A stretch of DNA of 64,000 nt, from assembly GCF_003014595.1 (NCBI RefSeq), contig NZ_PYGK01000003.1:1-64000 (forward strand), in the 5' to 3' direction. Each line of letters begins with the position of its first letter. Position 1 is the first letter of the stretch. This DNA is from Chitinophaga ginsengisoli. Lineage in GTDB: Bacteria; Bacteroidota; Bacteroidia; Chitinophagales; Chitinophagaceae. The translations under genes and the position numbers were made by a program. Positions 35,280 to 44,013 of the stretch are shown here, piece by piece. A model generated the notes under the pieces. It saw nothing but the letters and a program-made list of their open reading frames with translations, made no database searches and was not told the DNA's origin.

Positions 35280-36284
35280 TTAATAATAGTGAATTCCAAT
35301 GAGTTTCCTCGCTTGTTGCAAAGTTTGTGCCGCACTTTCCCTTGCCTTTTCTGCACCTTCTTTCATGATACGGTTCAGGTAAGCTGGATCGTTCTGTAAC
35401 GCGAGCGCTTTCTCTCTGATGGGAGCGATGAAGTTCACCATGTCATCTCCCAGTTGCTTTTTCATATCCCCGTAACGGATAGTCTGATTATCGTAGGTAT
35501 CGCGGAAATGTTTGATCACATCCGGGGTACTTACCTGTTCCATCAGCAGGAAAAGATTAGTAACAGCTTCCGACATGGGCGCACCTGGTTCAGCAGGGCC
35601 ACTATCGGTTTTTGCCTTCGACAGTTTTTTACGGATCAGGTCATCTGTATCGGCGAGGTACAGGGTTGCCATCTGGTTTTCGCTCTTACTCATTTTTCCA
35701 CTGCCATCCAGGCTTGGTATTTTCACCAGGTCATCTCCAAAGTTGAATGCTACCGGTTCCGGGAACAACTCGCCATAGCGCTCGTTGAAACGTTGTGCGT
35801 AATTACGGGCCATTTCCAGGTGTTGTTCCTGGTCTTTACCCACCGGTACTTTCACAGCACGGTGAATGAGTATATCTGCACTCATCAGTACAGGATAAGT
35901 TAGCAGGCCGGCGTTCACATTATCCGGCTGCAGGCGTACTTTATCTTTAAAGGTAGGCACTCTTTCAAGTTCTCCCTTATAAGCCATCATATTGAGTAAC
36001 AGGTATAATTCTGCGATTTCAGGCACATCGCTCTGTACGTACAGGGCTACCTTTTCAGGGTCCAGACCAGACGCAATATTTTCTGCCAGCACGCGAAAAA
36101 CATTGGCGCGCAGGTCTTTAGGATCAGGATGGGTGGTAAGGGAATGCCAGTCAGCTACAAAGAAATAACAGTTAAATGTTTCCTGCATCCTGATGTAGTT
36201 GCGGATAGCGCCAAAATAATTGCCTAAGTGTAAATACCCGGTAGAGCGGATGCCGCTCACCACTATTTCTTTTGATGTAGCCAT
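35280..36284 (-). CDS. trpS: Tryptophanyl-tRNA synthetase
   Basis: The product has 334 residues, the usual length for bacterial TrpRS. The class I HIGH equivalent is TGYLHLGN (15-22) and the KMSKS loop is GKMSKSE. It charges tRNA-Trp in the cytosol. The ATG at 36284 is chosen; an in-frame ATG at 36314 would add ten residues and is possible. It is divergent from gatC. Confidence 0.95.
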   Translation of the reverse strand: MATSKEIVVSGIRSTGYLHLGNYFGAIRNYIRMQETFNCYFFVADWHSLTTHPDPKDLRANVFRVLAENIASGLDPEKVALYVQSDVPEIAELYLLLNMMAYKGELERVPTFKDKVRLQPDNVNAGLLTYPVLMSADILIHRAVKVPVGKDQEQHLEMARNYAQRFNERYGELFPEPVAFNFGDDLVKIPSLDGSGKMSKSENQMATLYLADTDDLIRKKLSKAKTDSGPAEPGAPMSEAVTNLFLLMEQVSTPDVIKHFRDTYDNQTIRYGDMKKQLGDDMVNFIAPIREKALALQNDPAYLNRIMKEGAEKARESAAQTLQQARKLIGIHYY

Positions 36285-36391
36285 AATGGGGTGCAAAATA
36301 AGGAATTTGCCCATTATGGACTATCGACTATTTAAGGTAACTTTAACGCGGACATATCCGATAATTATTATTTTTTCATTTAATTTGATTT

Positions 36392-36682
36392 ATGGAAGTG
36401 AATGCGATGCTGGTACAACAACTGGCAGACCTGGCAAGGCTCGAATTCAGCGAACAGGAGAAAAAGGAGATTCAGGGAGATCTGCAGCGGATGATCACCT
36501 TCGTGGAGAAACTGAATGAGCTGGACACCACTCACGTGAAACCATTATTACACCTGACGGCAGACAGAAACGTGCTTAGAGAAGATACTGTAGTTCCTTC
36601 CATAACCCGGGAAGAAGGTTTAAAGAACGCCCCTGCTGCCAACGACCAATATTTCCAGGTACCGAAAGTTATCAAGAAATAG
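36392..36682 (+). CDS. gatC: Asp/Glu-tRNA amidotransferase subunit C
   Basis: A 96-residue GatC with the family pattern LADLARLEFSEQEKKEIQGDLQ near the start, then RMITFVEKLNELDTTHVKP and a C-terminal LREDTVVPS...FQVPKVIKK. It stabilises the GatA-GatB transamidase that makes Gln-tRNA(Gln) or Asn-tRNA(Asn). gatA and gatB are not in the window. It precedes an ABC ATPase gene by 27 bp. Confidence 0.93.
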   Translation: MEVNAMLVQQLADLARLEFSEQEKKEIQGDLQRMITFVEKLNELDTTHVKPLLHLTADRNVLREDTVVPSITREEGLKNAPAANDQYFQVPKVIKK

Positions 36683-36709
36683 AATCAACCTTGTTAATGC
36701 TATAAATCT

Positions 36710-37435
36710 ATGCGCCCACATTCTGTCATCCATTTGGAACACATCCGTAAAAGCTACTTCATTGGTAAAAATGAACTGCCCGTACTGAAAGGTATAGACC
36801 TGGACATTTTTAAGAATGAATATGTAGCGCTGATGGGCCCTTCAGGCTCCGGCAAATCCACGCTCATGAATATGCTGGGCTGTCTTGACACGCCTACCAG
36901 CGGCCGGTATATCCTAAGTGGTCATGATGTGAGCACAATGGAAGATGATGCCCTGGCAAGGGTGCGCAATAAAGAGATCGGGTTCGTATTCCAGCAGTTT
37001 AACCTGATGCCGCGTCTCAGCGCGCTGGAAAACGTAGCCGTTCCGCTGATCTATGCCGGTATCTCCAAAAAGGAACGGGAGGACAAGGCCCGGGCTATGC
37101 TGGAAAAAGTAGGTCTGGGACAGCGTTACAAACACAAACCCAATGAACTTTCCGGTGGTCAGTGTCAGCGTGTGGCTATCGCCCGTGCCCTGGTCAATGA
37201 TCCTTCCCTGATACTGGCGGATGAACCTACGGGTAACCTCGATACCAAAACCTCCATTGAGATCATGGAGATATTCGGAACGATACATGCCTCCGGCAAC
37301 ACCGTCGTACTCGTCACCCATGAGGAGGATATCGCCGCCCACGCCCGCCGTGTAGTGCGCCTGCGTGACGGCCTGATAGAATCTGACAGGCTAAATGAAG
37401 AACTACTCGCTCACGCCGTAAAATCCAATCAGTAA
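36710..37435 (+). CDS. ABC transporter ATP-binding protein, MacB/LolD type
   Basis: A 241-residue ATPase. Walker [10 protein letters not shown] (43-51), Q-loop [12 protein letters not shown], signature [12 protein letters not shown], Walker [13 protein letters not shown]. It belongs to the MacB/FtsE/LolD group that drives permeases extracting lipoproteins or exporting peptides and macrolides. No permease gene is adjacent. It lies in a row gatC-ATPase-adenosyltransferase with gaps of 27 and 11 bp, so it is probably co-transcribed. Confidence 0.92.
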   Translation: MRPHSVIHLEHIRKSYFIGKNELPVLKGIDLDIFKNEYVALMGPSGSGKSTLMNMLGCLDTPTSGRYILSGHDVSTMEDDALARVRNKEIGFVFQQFNLMPRLSALENVAVPLIYAGISKKEREDKARAMLEKVGLGQRYKHKPNELSGGQCQRVAIARALVNDPSLILADEPTGNLDTKTSIEIMEIFGTIHASGNTVVLVTHEEDIAAHARRVVRLRDGLIESDRLNEELLAHAVKSNQ

Positions 37436-37446
37436 ACAACTCACTG

Positions 37447-38010
37447 ATGTCATTTAAGATCTACACCAAAACAGGCGATCAGGGCAAAACCGCGCTGATC
37501 GGAGGCACCAAAGTGCCTAAAAGTAACCTTCGCATAGACGCCTACGGTACCGTAGACGAGCTCAATTCCTATATTGGCCTGGTAAGCGACTACCTGTCTG
37601 CCTACGGCGACACAGTAGCCTTATTACGGGAAATACAGGACCGTCTGTTCACGATCGGTTCCTCCCTGGCATGTGATCCTGAAAAGGATACCAAAATGCG
37701 TATTCCCGACCTCCAGGCGGCGGATATTACATTACTGGAAAATAGTATAGATCAAATGAATGAGGTGCTGCCGGAAATGAAGTCGTTCATTATCCCCGGC
37801 GGCCATGTTGCCGTATCTACCTGCCATATTGCCCGTTGTGTATGCAGGCGGGCAGAACGCCTCTGTGTGGGACTGCAGGAACAGCAGCAGTTCATCGAAC
37901 CGCTGGTGTTGCAATATATGAACCGGCTGAGCGATTATTTGTTCGTATTAGCCCGCTGGGCGGGACATCAGCTCCAGGTGGCGGAAATACCCTGGAAGGC
38001 GAGGATGTGA
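37447..38010 (+). CDS. Cob(I)alamin adenosyltransferase, PduO type
   Basis: A 187-residue PduO-type ATP:corrinoid adenosyltransferase, which makes adenosylcobalamin. Characteristic are the N-terminal KIYTKTGDQGKTALIGG, AYGTVDELNSYIGL, and the C-terminal CRRAERL...LNRLSDYLFVLARW pattern (seen here as YMNRLSDYLFVLARWAG). It is the last gene of the gatC row and is followed by a REP-like element. Confidence 0.94.
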   Translation: MSFKIYTKTGDQGKTALIGGTKVPKSNLRIDAYGTVDELNSYIGLVSDYLSAYGDTVALLREIQDRLFTIGSSLACDPEKDTKMRIPDLQAADITLLENSIDQMNEVLPEMKSFIIPGGHVAVSTCHIARCVCRRAERLCVGLQEQQQFIEPLVLQYMNRLSDYLFVLARWAGHQLQVAEIPWKARM

Positions 38011-38012
38011 GG

Positions 38013-38105
38013 TTCCCGGGGTTGTACCCTGCATACGGATCCCGGGGTTGCACCCCAGGCTACAAACCATAATAGGATTCCCAGCGGAATCCTATTATGG
38101 TTTGT
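38013..38105. repeat. REP-like element, copy 1
   Basis: CCCGGGGTT units (twice between 38017 and 38055) are followed by a CTACAAAC module and a perfect stem of 20-bp arms (38062-38081, 38086-38105) with CAGC loop. The same module order occurs at 39479-39655 and 62095-62200. Conserved CTAC beside a stem is typical of REP sequences moved by RAYT (Y1) transposases; that link is inferred. It may also terminate the gene ending at 38010. Confidence 0.75.
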
Positions 38106-38136
38106 TATGATGTTTGATGTTTGCCTCCAGATATGC

Positions 38137-38180
38137 TTTATACCCGAAGTATACCAGACGCATACCAGACGTAAGGGTGG
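38137..38180. repeat. Array of four degenerate 11-bp units
   Basis: Units start at 38137, 38148, 38159 and 38170; the central two end in ATACCAGA. It lies directly after the REP-like element and beside the 3' end of the convergent ABC ATPase gene. Confidence 0.65.
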
Positions 38181-38189
38181 ACTTGAAGG

Positions 38190-38858
38190 TTACACTAACT
38201 CCCCCACTATCCCCCCATCCTTCATGACCAATTGCCTGTCGCTCATAGGAGCAAGCTCTTCGTTGTGGGTAACAATGATAAAGGTTTGTTGGAATTTATC
38301 CCTGAGTTCGATGAATAATTGATGCAGTTCCCTGGCATTTTTAGAGTCCAGGTTCCCGGTAGGTTCGTCCGCCATGACAATATCCGGCTGGTTAATCAAG
38401 GCCCTGGCTACCGCTACGCGCTGCTGCTCTCCTCCGGATAACTGGTTCGGCTTGTGTTCCAACCTGTTGGAAAGGCCCAGGGTTTCCAGCAGAAAGGCTG
38501 CCCTTTCTTTTACCTGCGCCTTGCGGCTGCCTGCAATATACCCGGGGATACAGACGTTTTCTAATGCAGTGAACTCCGGTAAAAGGTGGTGAAACTGAAA
38601 GATGAAACCCATATGTTTGTTCCTGAAATCAGCCAGTGCGTTCCCTTTCAGCAGTCCCAGGTTAACGTTATTCAACCAGATTTCTCCGGAACTTGGGGTG
38701 TCCAGCGTACCGAGTATATGCAAAAGCGTACTTTTGCCTGCACCGGAAGACCCCACGATAGTAACGATCTCTCCTTTGGATACGGAAATACTTACACCTT
38801 TCAGGACGTGTAAGTTGGAATAATTTTTGGTAAGATTGCGTGCGGTTAGCATACTCAA
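38190..38858 (-). CDS. LolD-type ABC transporter ATP-binding protein
   Basis: A 222-residue ATPase. Walker A GSSGAGKST (36-44), FQFHHLLPEFTALENV, signature LSGGEQQRVAVA, Walker [13 protein letters not shown]. LolD energises lipoprotein release from the inner membrane with LolC/LolE; the length and the LLPEF Q-loop region fit LolD best. No permease is nearby. It is divergent from the DUF2795 gene. Confidence 0.92.
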   Translation of the reverse strand: MSMLTARNLTKNYSNLHVLKGVSISVSKGEIVTIVGSSGAGKSTLLHILGTLDTPSSGEIWLNNVNLGLLKGNALADFRNKHMGFIFQFHHLLPEFTALENVCIPGYIAGSRKAQVKERAAFLLETLGLSNRLEHKPNQLSGGEQQRVAVARALINQPDIVMADEPTGNLDSKNARELHQLFIELRDKFQQTFIIVTHNEELAPMSDRQLVMKDGGIVGELV

Positions 38859-38890
38859 AGAAAAGTAATTAACCTTTAAAATAGTAATAG

Positions 38891-38920
38891 TTGTTTATTT
38901 CAAATTAAATAATACTTTTG
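38891..38920 (+). promoter_or_regulatory. Promoter of the DUF2795 gene
   Basis: TTG (38891-38893), a 19-bp spacer and TACTTTTG (38913-38920) form a full Bacteroides-type match. The predicted start is about 25 bp before the ATG. Confidence 0.75.
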
Positions 38921-38951
38921 CGAAAATTCAGAAAGTAAAAATTTCGATAAC

Positions 38952-39173
38952 ATGTACTGGACCTTAGAATTAGCTTCATACCTGGAGGATGCTCCATGGC
39001 CAGCTACGAAAGACGAATTAATAGATTACGCCATCCGCTCCGGTGCACCGATTGAAGTGATTGAGAATCTGCAGGAACTGGAGGACGAGGGGGAAATTTA
39101 TGAGGGAATAGAAGATATTTGGTCTGATTACCCGTCGCAAGACGACTTTTTCTTCAACGAGGATGAGTATTAG
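38952..39173 (+). CDS. DUF2795 family small protein
   Basis: A 73-residue acidic protein: MYWTLELASYLEDAPWPATK, then DELIDYAIRSGAPIEVIENL and an acidic aromatic tail ending DDFFFNEDEY. It matches DUF2795 as found in Bacteroidota. The function is unknown. A strong promoter and its own terminator (39229-39264) make it a monocistronic, probably highly expressed gene. Confidence 0.9.
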   Translation: MYWTLELASYLEDAPWPATKDELIDYAIRSGAPIEVIENLQELEDEGEIYEGIEDIWSDYPSQDDFFFNEDEY

Positions 39174-39228
39174 ACGGATTATTTTCCATTATTGTTGCCT
39201 CAGCAATTCGCCTATGCTTAAAAAGTTT

Positions 39229-39264
39229 AGCCGTTCCTTTTCTTAGGAGGAACGGCTTTTTTTA
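39229..39264 (+). terminator. Rho-independent terminator
   Basis: AGCCGTTCCT and AGGAACGGCT (39229-39238, 39248-39257) around a 9-base loop, followed by a T-run. It ends the DUF2795 transcript. Confidence 0.9.
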
Positions 39265-39480
39265 TATCCTGATCAAATTATACTATACCTGGTCAGTTGA
39301 AAAAGCACGGAGTGAACAGGCGTTGTATGCCCCAAATTATCTTCCCTTTACCCGTTTGAAACCGGGTATGTTTTCATGTCATAAATAACGTGAGATGATG
39401 TACGTGTCATTCGCTGGGGCGGAAACGCCGCGTGATTGATGTATTGTTATGTCTCAAACGACATGTGGGCGGGTACGTTA
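39265..39480. other. Non-coding stretch between the DUF2795 and fabI genes
   Basis: No gene is seen. It holds a CCCG-TTTGAAA-CCGGG short dyad with the TTTRAAACCGGGTA motif at 39355-39368; the next 170 bp are a REP-like element. Confidence 0.5.
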
Positions 39481-39655
39481 TTGGATTCCCGGGGTTGATC
39501 ATGCGCAGGCATCGGGGGCCCGCATACACGGATCCCGGGGTTGAAAACCCCGCATACACGGATTCCCGGGGTTAAAACCCCGCACACACGGATCCCCGGG
39601 GTTAAAACCCCGCGCTACAAACAAATGGACTCCTAAAGGAGTCCTATTATGGTTT
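39479..39655. repeat. REP-like element, copy 2, with three 30-bp tandem units
   Basis: Three near-identical 30-bp units (39519-39548, 39549-39578, 39579-39608) with core CCCGGGGTT and AAAAC are followed by GCTACAAAC and a GGACTCC-TAAA-GGAGTCC stem; GTTTGT closes the element against ACAAAC. It is the longest of the three copies in the window. Confidence 0.8.
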
Positions 39656-39681
39656 GTTAATGACGTTTATTATAAAATAAT

Positions 39682-39719
39682 AAAAGCCGTAAAAGAGGAT
39701 CATCTCTTTCACGGCTTTT
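39682..39719 (-). terminator. Terminator of fabI
   Basis: 16-bp arms (39682-39697, 39704-39719) with one G:U-tolerated mismatch and a 6-base loop, U-rich on the minus-strand transcript. It follows fabI. Confidence 0.82.
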
Positions 39720-39746
39720 AAATTATGTTGATACGATACGATGTAA

Positions 39747-40559
39747 TTATTTTTCCATCTGCTCAATTACCTCTGCGGATACACCGGTAAATGAGAAACC
39801 ACCATCATGGAACAGGTTCTGCATCGTTACCATTTTGGTCAGGTCAGAGAACATTGCCACGCAGTAATCAGCACACTGTTGAGCAGAAGCGTTACCCAGC
39901 GGGCTCATTTTCTCTGCATAGCTCATGAAACCATCGAAACCTTTCACACCGCTACCGGCAGTTGTTTTGGTTGGAGACTGAGAGATCGTGTTCACACGTA
40001 CTTTCTTCTTGAAACCATAGTGGTAACCGAAGCTGCGTGCTACTGATTCCAGCATGGATTTGGCATCTGCCATTTCGCTGTAGTCAGGGAACACTCTCTG
40101 CGCTGCGATGTAGGTCAGCGCTACTACGGAAGCCCATTCATTCAAAGCATCCAGCTGGTATGCAGTCTGCAGTACGCGGTGCAGGGACATAGCTGAAATA
40201 TCGAATGTTTTATGAGAGAAATCGTAATCCAGGTCGGTGTAAGGTTTGCCTTTACGCATATTGATACTCATACCCACAGAGTGCAGTACGAAATCTATTT
40301 TGCCGCCAAAATGCTCCATGGATTTAGTGAAAAGGTTTTTCAGATCATCCATATTGGTAACATCAGCGGGTATAACAGGAGCCTTACACAGTTCAGCCAG
40401 TTTGTTGATCTCTCCCATACGTAATGCGATGGGAGCATTGGTCAGCACAATTTCGGCGCCTTCTTCCACACAGCGTAATGCTGTGCTCCAAGCCATAGAC
40501 TTCTCGTCCAACGCACCAAATATGATACCTTTTTTTCCTTTTAATAAGTTATGAGCCAT
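39747..40559 (-). CDS. fabI: Enoyl-[acyl-carrier-protein] reductase (NADH)
   Basis: A 270-residue short-chain dehydrogenase-type enoyl-ACP reductase that completes each fatty-acid elongation cycle. KGKKGIIFGALDEKSMAWS binds NADH; the catalytic Tyr-x6-Lys is YSEMADAK. The ATG at 40559 is chosen over a TTG three codons upstream. A minus-strand TATTTTTG at 40582-40589 is a likely -7 box. Nothing suggests an operon with other fatty-acid genes. Confidence 0.94.
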   Translation of the reverse strand: MAHNLLKGKKGIIFGALDEKSMAWSTALRCVEEGAEIVLTNAPIALRMGEINKLAELCKAPVIPADVTNMDDLKNLFTKSMEHFGGKIDFVLHSVGMSINMRKGKPYTDLDYDFSHKTFDISAMSLHRVLQTAYQLDALNEWASVVALTYIAAQRVFPDYSEMADAKSMLESVARSFGYHYGFKKKVRVNTISQSPTKTTAGSGVKGFDGFMSYAEKMSPLGNASAQQCADYCVAMFSDLTKMVTMQNLFHDGGFSFTGVSAEVIEQMEK

Positions 40560-40581
40560 TGGGTTCAAAAATTAATTTCGG

Positions 40582-40589
40582 CAAAAATA
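40582..40589 (-). promoter_or_regulatory. -7 box of fabI
   Basis: TATTTTTG on the minus strand, 22 bp before the ATG. No convincing -33 TTG is seen at the expected distance. Confidence 0.5.
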
Positions 40590-40640
40590 GCTGTTATAGT
40601 TGAAAAAAAAAGATTAATTGAAAAGCGGTCAATTGATTAG

Positions 40641-42293
40641 CTATTTCACCAGCTCCCTTGCATTTTCCAGTGCTGCTGCCGTTGGCTTCTCCCCACTCAG
40701 CATCTGGGCTATTTTATTGATGCGTTCCTCCCTTGTCAGCAGTCTCACGTTAGTGGTTATTTTACCATCACGGGCATCCTTAAACACAAAATAGTGGTGG
40801 TCCGCCTTCCCTGCGATCTGCGGCTGGTGGGTGATGCAGATGATCTGGTGACCACGCGCCATATCTTCCATGATAAAGCTGACCTGACGGGCCGCTTCTC
40901 CGGAGATACCGGTATCAATTTCATCGAATATCAGTGTTGGCAGGGCTACCGACTGGGCTACCAGCGATTTGATACACAACATCAGCCTGCTCAGCTCACC
41001 ACCGGAAGCTACCTTCCTGATAGGTGCAAACTGTCCGCTTTTATTGGCGTCGAAAAGGAATTCAATTGTATCCTGTCCGTAAGGATTCAGGCCTCCCTGG
41101 GCGATGGACGCTTTCAGGCGGGCATTTGGCATACCTACCTGTGCCAGCAGGGCGTTCACCTTTTCTTCGAAAGGTGCTGCAGCGCTCACACGTGCAGCCG
41201 TGATCGTATCGGCCTGCTGTTGCAGGTCTGCCCGCAATATTTCCAGTTCTGTTTCCAGCGCTGCCAGCTTTTCGTCCAGGTTCAGTGCGCCCTCTACCTT
41301 GTTGCTCAGCTGCTCCTGGATCTGTAACAGTTCTGTTGTTGTTTGCACACCATGCTTTTTCAGCAGTTTATAGCCTGTTGACAGCCGTTCATTCACCAGT
41401 TCTATACGTGCCCCATCAAACTGCACCTGGTCGTTCATATGGCCTATTTCTGACGAAATATCCTGGAGTTCCACATAAGCCGACTGTAGTCTTTGTGCTA
41501 CCGCCGGGGCATCTTTATGGAAAGCAGCCAGCGCCTGTACGGAAGACTGTATCTGTTTCAGCTGCTGGAGGATAGGCTGTTCATCTTCATTCAGCTGGAA
41601 ATATACACGGCTCAGCGTGTTACGGATCTCTTCCGCATGGCTTAATACTTTCAGTTCCGCGTCCAGTTCCTCGATCTCATTAGCTGCAAATGCGGCATCC
41701 GCCAGTTCATCCAGCAGGAATTTATTATAGTCGAGTTCCTTATTGGCACTGTCCCGCTGGTCTTTCAGCTGCTTCAGCTGGCGCTGTACCTGGGAATAGC
41801 GCTGGAACTGCTGCTGGTATTGCTGCATCATGACAGGCTGATTCACCAGTGCATCCAGTACTTCCCGCTGGAAATCGGATTTCTCCAGTTCCAGTGTATC
41901 GAACTGCTGATGGAGGTCTACCAGGTACTGGCTTAATTCTGTCAGCTGGTTCAGATTAACAGGCGTATCGTTGACAAATGCGCGTGACTTTCCGGCGGAA
42001 CTGATCTCCCGGCGGATAAGCAGCTGATCTTCCTCCATGTCCAGCTCATACTGCTGGAAGAAGGCTGCTACCTGCGATTTTTTAATTTTAAAGGCCCCCT
42101 CTATCACACATTTTGCTTCTTTGTCAAGCAGCATTCCCGGGTCTGCCCGTTCTCCCAATATTAATGACAACGCACCCAGCACGATCGACTTACCAGCACC
42201 TGTTTCTCCTGTAATGACATTCAGGTTACCGGAGAAATCCACCTCCAGGTGATCAATGATCGCGTAATTCTTGATTGTTAGTTTCTGTAGCAT
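40641..42293 (-). CDS. recN: DNA repair protein RecN
   Basis: A 550-residue SMC-like ATPase acting in double-strand-break repair. MLQKLTIKNYAIIDHLEVDFSG and Walker A GETGAGKS (29-36) open the protein; long coiled coils fill the middle; the ABC signature LSRLMLCIK and Walker B LPTLIFDEIDTGISGEAA close it. The frame runs 33 residues further upstream, but the ATG at 42293 is the family start. It follows the TPR-protein gene by 88 bp on the same strand. Confidence 0.95.
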   Translation of the reverse strand: MLQKLTIKNYAIIDHLEVDFSGNLNVITGETGAGKSIVLGALSLILGERADPGMLLDKEAKCVIEGAFKIKKSQVAAFFQQYELDMEEDQLLIRREISSAGKSRAFVNDTPVNLNQLTELSQYLVDLHQQFDTLELEKSDFQREVLDALVNQPVMMQQYQQQFQRYSQVQRQLKQLKDQRDSANKELDYNKFLLDELADAAFAANEIEELDAELKVLSHAEEIRNTLSRVYFQLNEDEQPILQQLKQIQSSVQALAAFHKDAPAVAQRLQSAYVELQDISSEIGHMNDQVQFDGARIELVNERLSTGYKLLKKHGVQTTTELLQIQEQLSNKVEGALNLDEKLAALETELEILRADLQQQADTITAARVSAAAPFEEKVNALLAQVGMPNARLKASIAQGGLNPYGQDTIEFLFDANKSGQFAPIRKVASGGELSRLMLCIKSLVAQSVALPTLIFDEIDTGISGEAARQVSFIMEDMARGHQIICITHQPQIAGKADHHYFVFKDARDGKITTNVRLLTREERINKIAQMLSGEKPTAAALENARELVK

Positions 42294-42381
42294 AAGGAGT
42301 ATTGGAAATACGAATATATCACATTGGATTATTCCGCAAATTAATACACATATTACGAACTGTATCTGCGTAGTGACAGGT

Positions 42382-43869
42382 TCAACCACCATTTAAACGC
42401 TGTAAGCCCGCTTTTGCCCGCTGATCGAGTGAATTTTTATAGTCATGGCCTTTCATATCCAGGCAGGCCTGGTAGCATTGCTGCGCTTTGGCCTTGTCGT
42501 TCCTTTTTTCATAGATATACCCCATCTGCAGGGAAGCCCTGGCCGCAAAGTATTCCGGCCTATTGGCGCCTGTACGCACCGTTGCGTCATACATAATGAT
42601 GGCATTATCGTCCTGCCCCATTTCATCATAGATGCGGCCCAGGCGGTAGGCATATTCCAGCTTTTCTTCCATTGATCCGAAATCGGCCGCTTTCTTTGCC
42701 TGCAACATTTTCAGTGCGTCGGAGAAATAGCCCCCGTCACTCAGCAGACGGGCCCTCAGCAATAAAGGGTTCGGCCATTTACCGCTTTTAGCGTCTTTTA
42801 ATGCCTGCTTGTCTGCATCAGTTTCCGTATTCCCCCTGGTAAGGATCATACTGCGGTATTTGTTGGCCGCGTCCATATTGCCATGCAGGTAATAATACCA
42901 GCTTAGTCGTTGTAATCCTTCCTTGAGGTAGAATTTTCCTTTAAACCGGTCTATGAACTTCTGCAGATAGATATTCGCATCTTCATCCTGCCGGCACAGT
43001 TTCAATTGCCCCAACAAATAATATACGTACGGTATCTCTTCATACTGTACGCTGTCATTCCGTTCTGTCAGCACTTTAATGCCCAATGCGGCTTTCTGGT
43101 TATTCATGGCGATATTGGCCACCATCAGGGCAAAAAGGTAGTTATTTTTGGTATCCAGCTTATACTTCTGGATAAATCCCCATACATCTTCCGGTTTGTT
43201 CTCTATGAATAGTTTCAGATAGCAGTAATAGTAACAGGCTTCTTCCCTGAACAACCTGGCCACTTCTGTATTGCTGTCTATCACCTGCTGCACTTGTTGC
43301 ATGCCCTCACGGATACTTCCTTTCATCCCAAGCGTATTGGAGATCCAGCGTAACCCTTCTGGAATAGTGCCAAACACCGACTGCATAGAACCAGTCAGCA
43401 TATTATTTGGCAGGAACTGGGGGAATTTTTTCTGATTATCTTTTAACAGGATATATGCTTTGCGCACATCCCAGACGGCATCCCAGCGTTCGCTGAACTT
43501 CAGGCGGATCATTCCCCATTGGAAACGGATAGCTGCCTGTGTGTAGAGGTAATAGGGAGAGTTGGTGGGACCTTCTTCCATGCGGGCCAGGCGTTCGGCC
43601 CTGAGTGGCTTTCTCTGCGCATACAATGCCGGGTCTTCGTTAAAGAAGAGGAGGAAGAAATCAACATAGTTTTCGAGGAAATATGGGATGAGGTTATCCG
43701 GTTGCGCCTTTTTCTCTTCTTCCAGCAGGGCTGTACCGGCGTCAAGACGCAACTGCATGATGGCGTCATAGGCTTGCTGACAACGGATATTGAAGTCGAA
43801 AACCTTTTGTCGTGCTGTTAGCGAAAACGAAATGCTTAAAAATAATGCCAGCAGGAATGATGTGCGCAT
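42382..43869 (-). CDS. Exported tetratricopeptide-like protein of unknown function
   Basis: A 495-residue protein with signal peptide MRTSFLLALFLSISFSLTA. It is all-helical in appearance; the last 150 residues hold TPR-like repeats (KLEYAYRLGRIYDEMGQDDNAI, then ARASLQMGYIYEKRNDKAKAQQCY). It is probably periplasmic or attached to a membrane complex. The family occurs in Bacteroidota without known role. It is the first gene of a possible TPR-recN unit. Confidence 0.82.
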   Translation of the reverse strand: MRTSFLLALFLSISFSLTARQKVFDFNIRCQQAYDAIMQLRLDAGTALLEEEKKAQPDNLIPYFLENYVDFFLLFFNEDPALYAQRKPLRAERLARMEEGPTNSPYYLYTQAAIRFQWGMIRLKFSERWDAVWDVRKAYILLKDNQKKFPQFLPNNMLTGSMQSVFGTIPEGLRWISNTLGMKGSIREGMQQVQQVIDSNTEVARLFREEACYYYCYLKLFIENKPEDVWGFIQKYKLDTKNNYLFALMVANIAMNNQKAALGIKVLTERNDSVQYEEIPYVYYLLGQLKLCRQDEDANIYLQKFIDRFKGKFYLKEGLQRLSWYYYLHGNMDAANKYRSMILTRGNTETDADKQALKDAKSGKWPNPLLLRARLLSDGGYFSDALKMLQAKKAADFGSMEEKLEYAYRLGRIYDEMGQDDNAIIMYDATVRTGANRPEYFAARASLQMGYIYEKRNDKAKAQQCYQACLDMKGHDYKNSLDQRAKAGLQRLNGG

Positions 43870-43953
43870 GAAACAAAGATATCTGATTGTTAACTCCGGG
43901 CCTATCTACCAAATTCCAAACCAAATTTTACATTTCCTTCGGGCCTGAATATA

Positions 43954-43981
43954 AAAGTCCCGGCATAAAAGCCGGGACTTT
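43954..43981 (-). terminator. Terminator after the zinc-ribbon gene
   Basis: Perfect 11-bp arms AAAGTCCCGGC and complement with loop ATAAAA, U-run on the minus-strand transcript. It ends the Nif3-zinc ribbon operon. Confidence 0.9.
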
Positions 43982-44013
43982 CCTATACTATTTGAATAAG
44001 GTATATCGTACTA

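Noticed and set aside
39519..39608. 30-bp tandem units as a CRISPR array
   Set aside because: The units are directly joined with no unique spacers, and no cas gene is near; they belong to a REP-like element.
42294..42392. A 33-residue N-terminal extension of RecN
   Set aside because: The family begins MLQKLTIKNYAIIDHLEV and the added residues are unrelated and hydrophobic, so the ATG at 42293 is the likely start.
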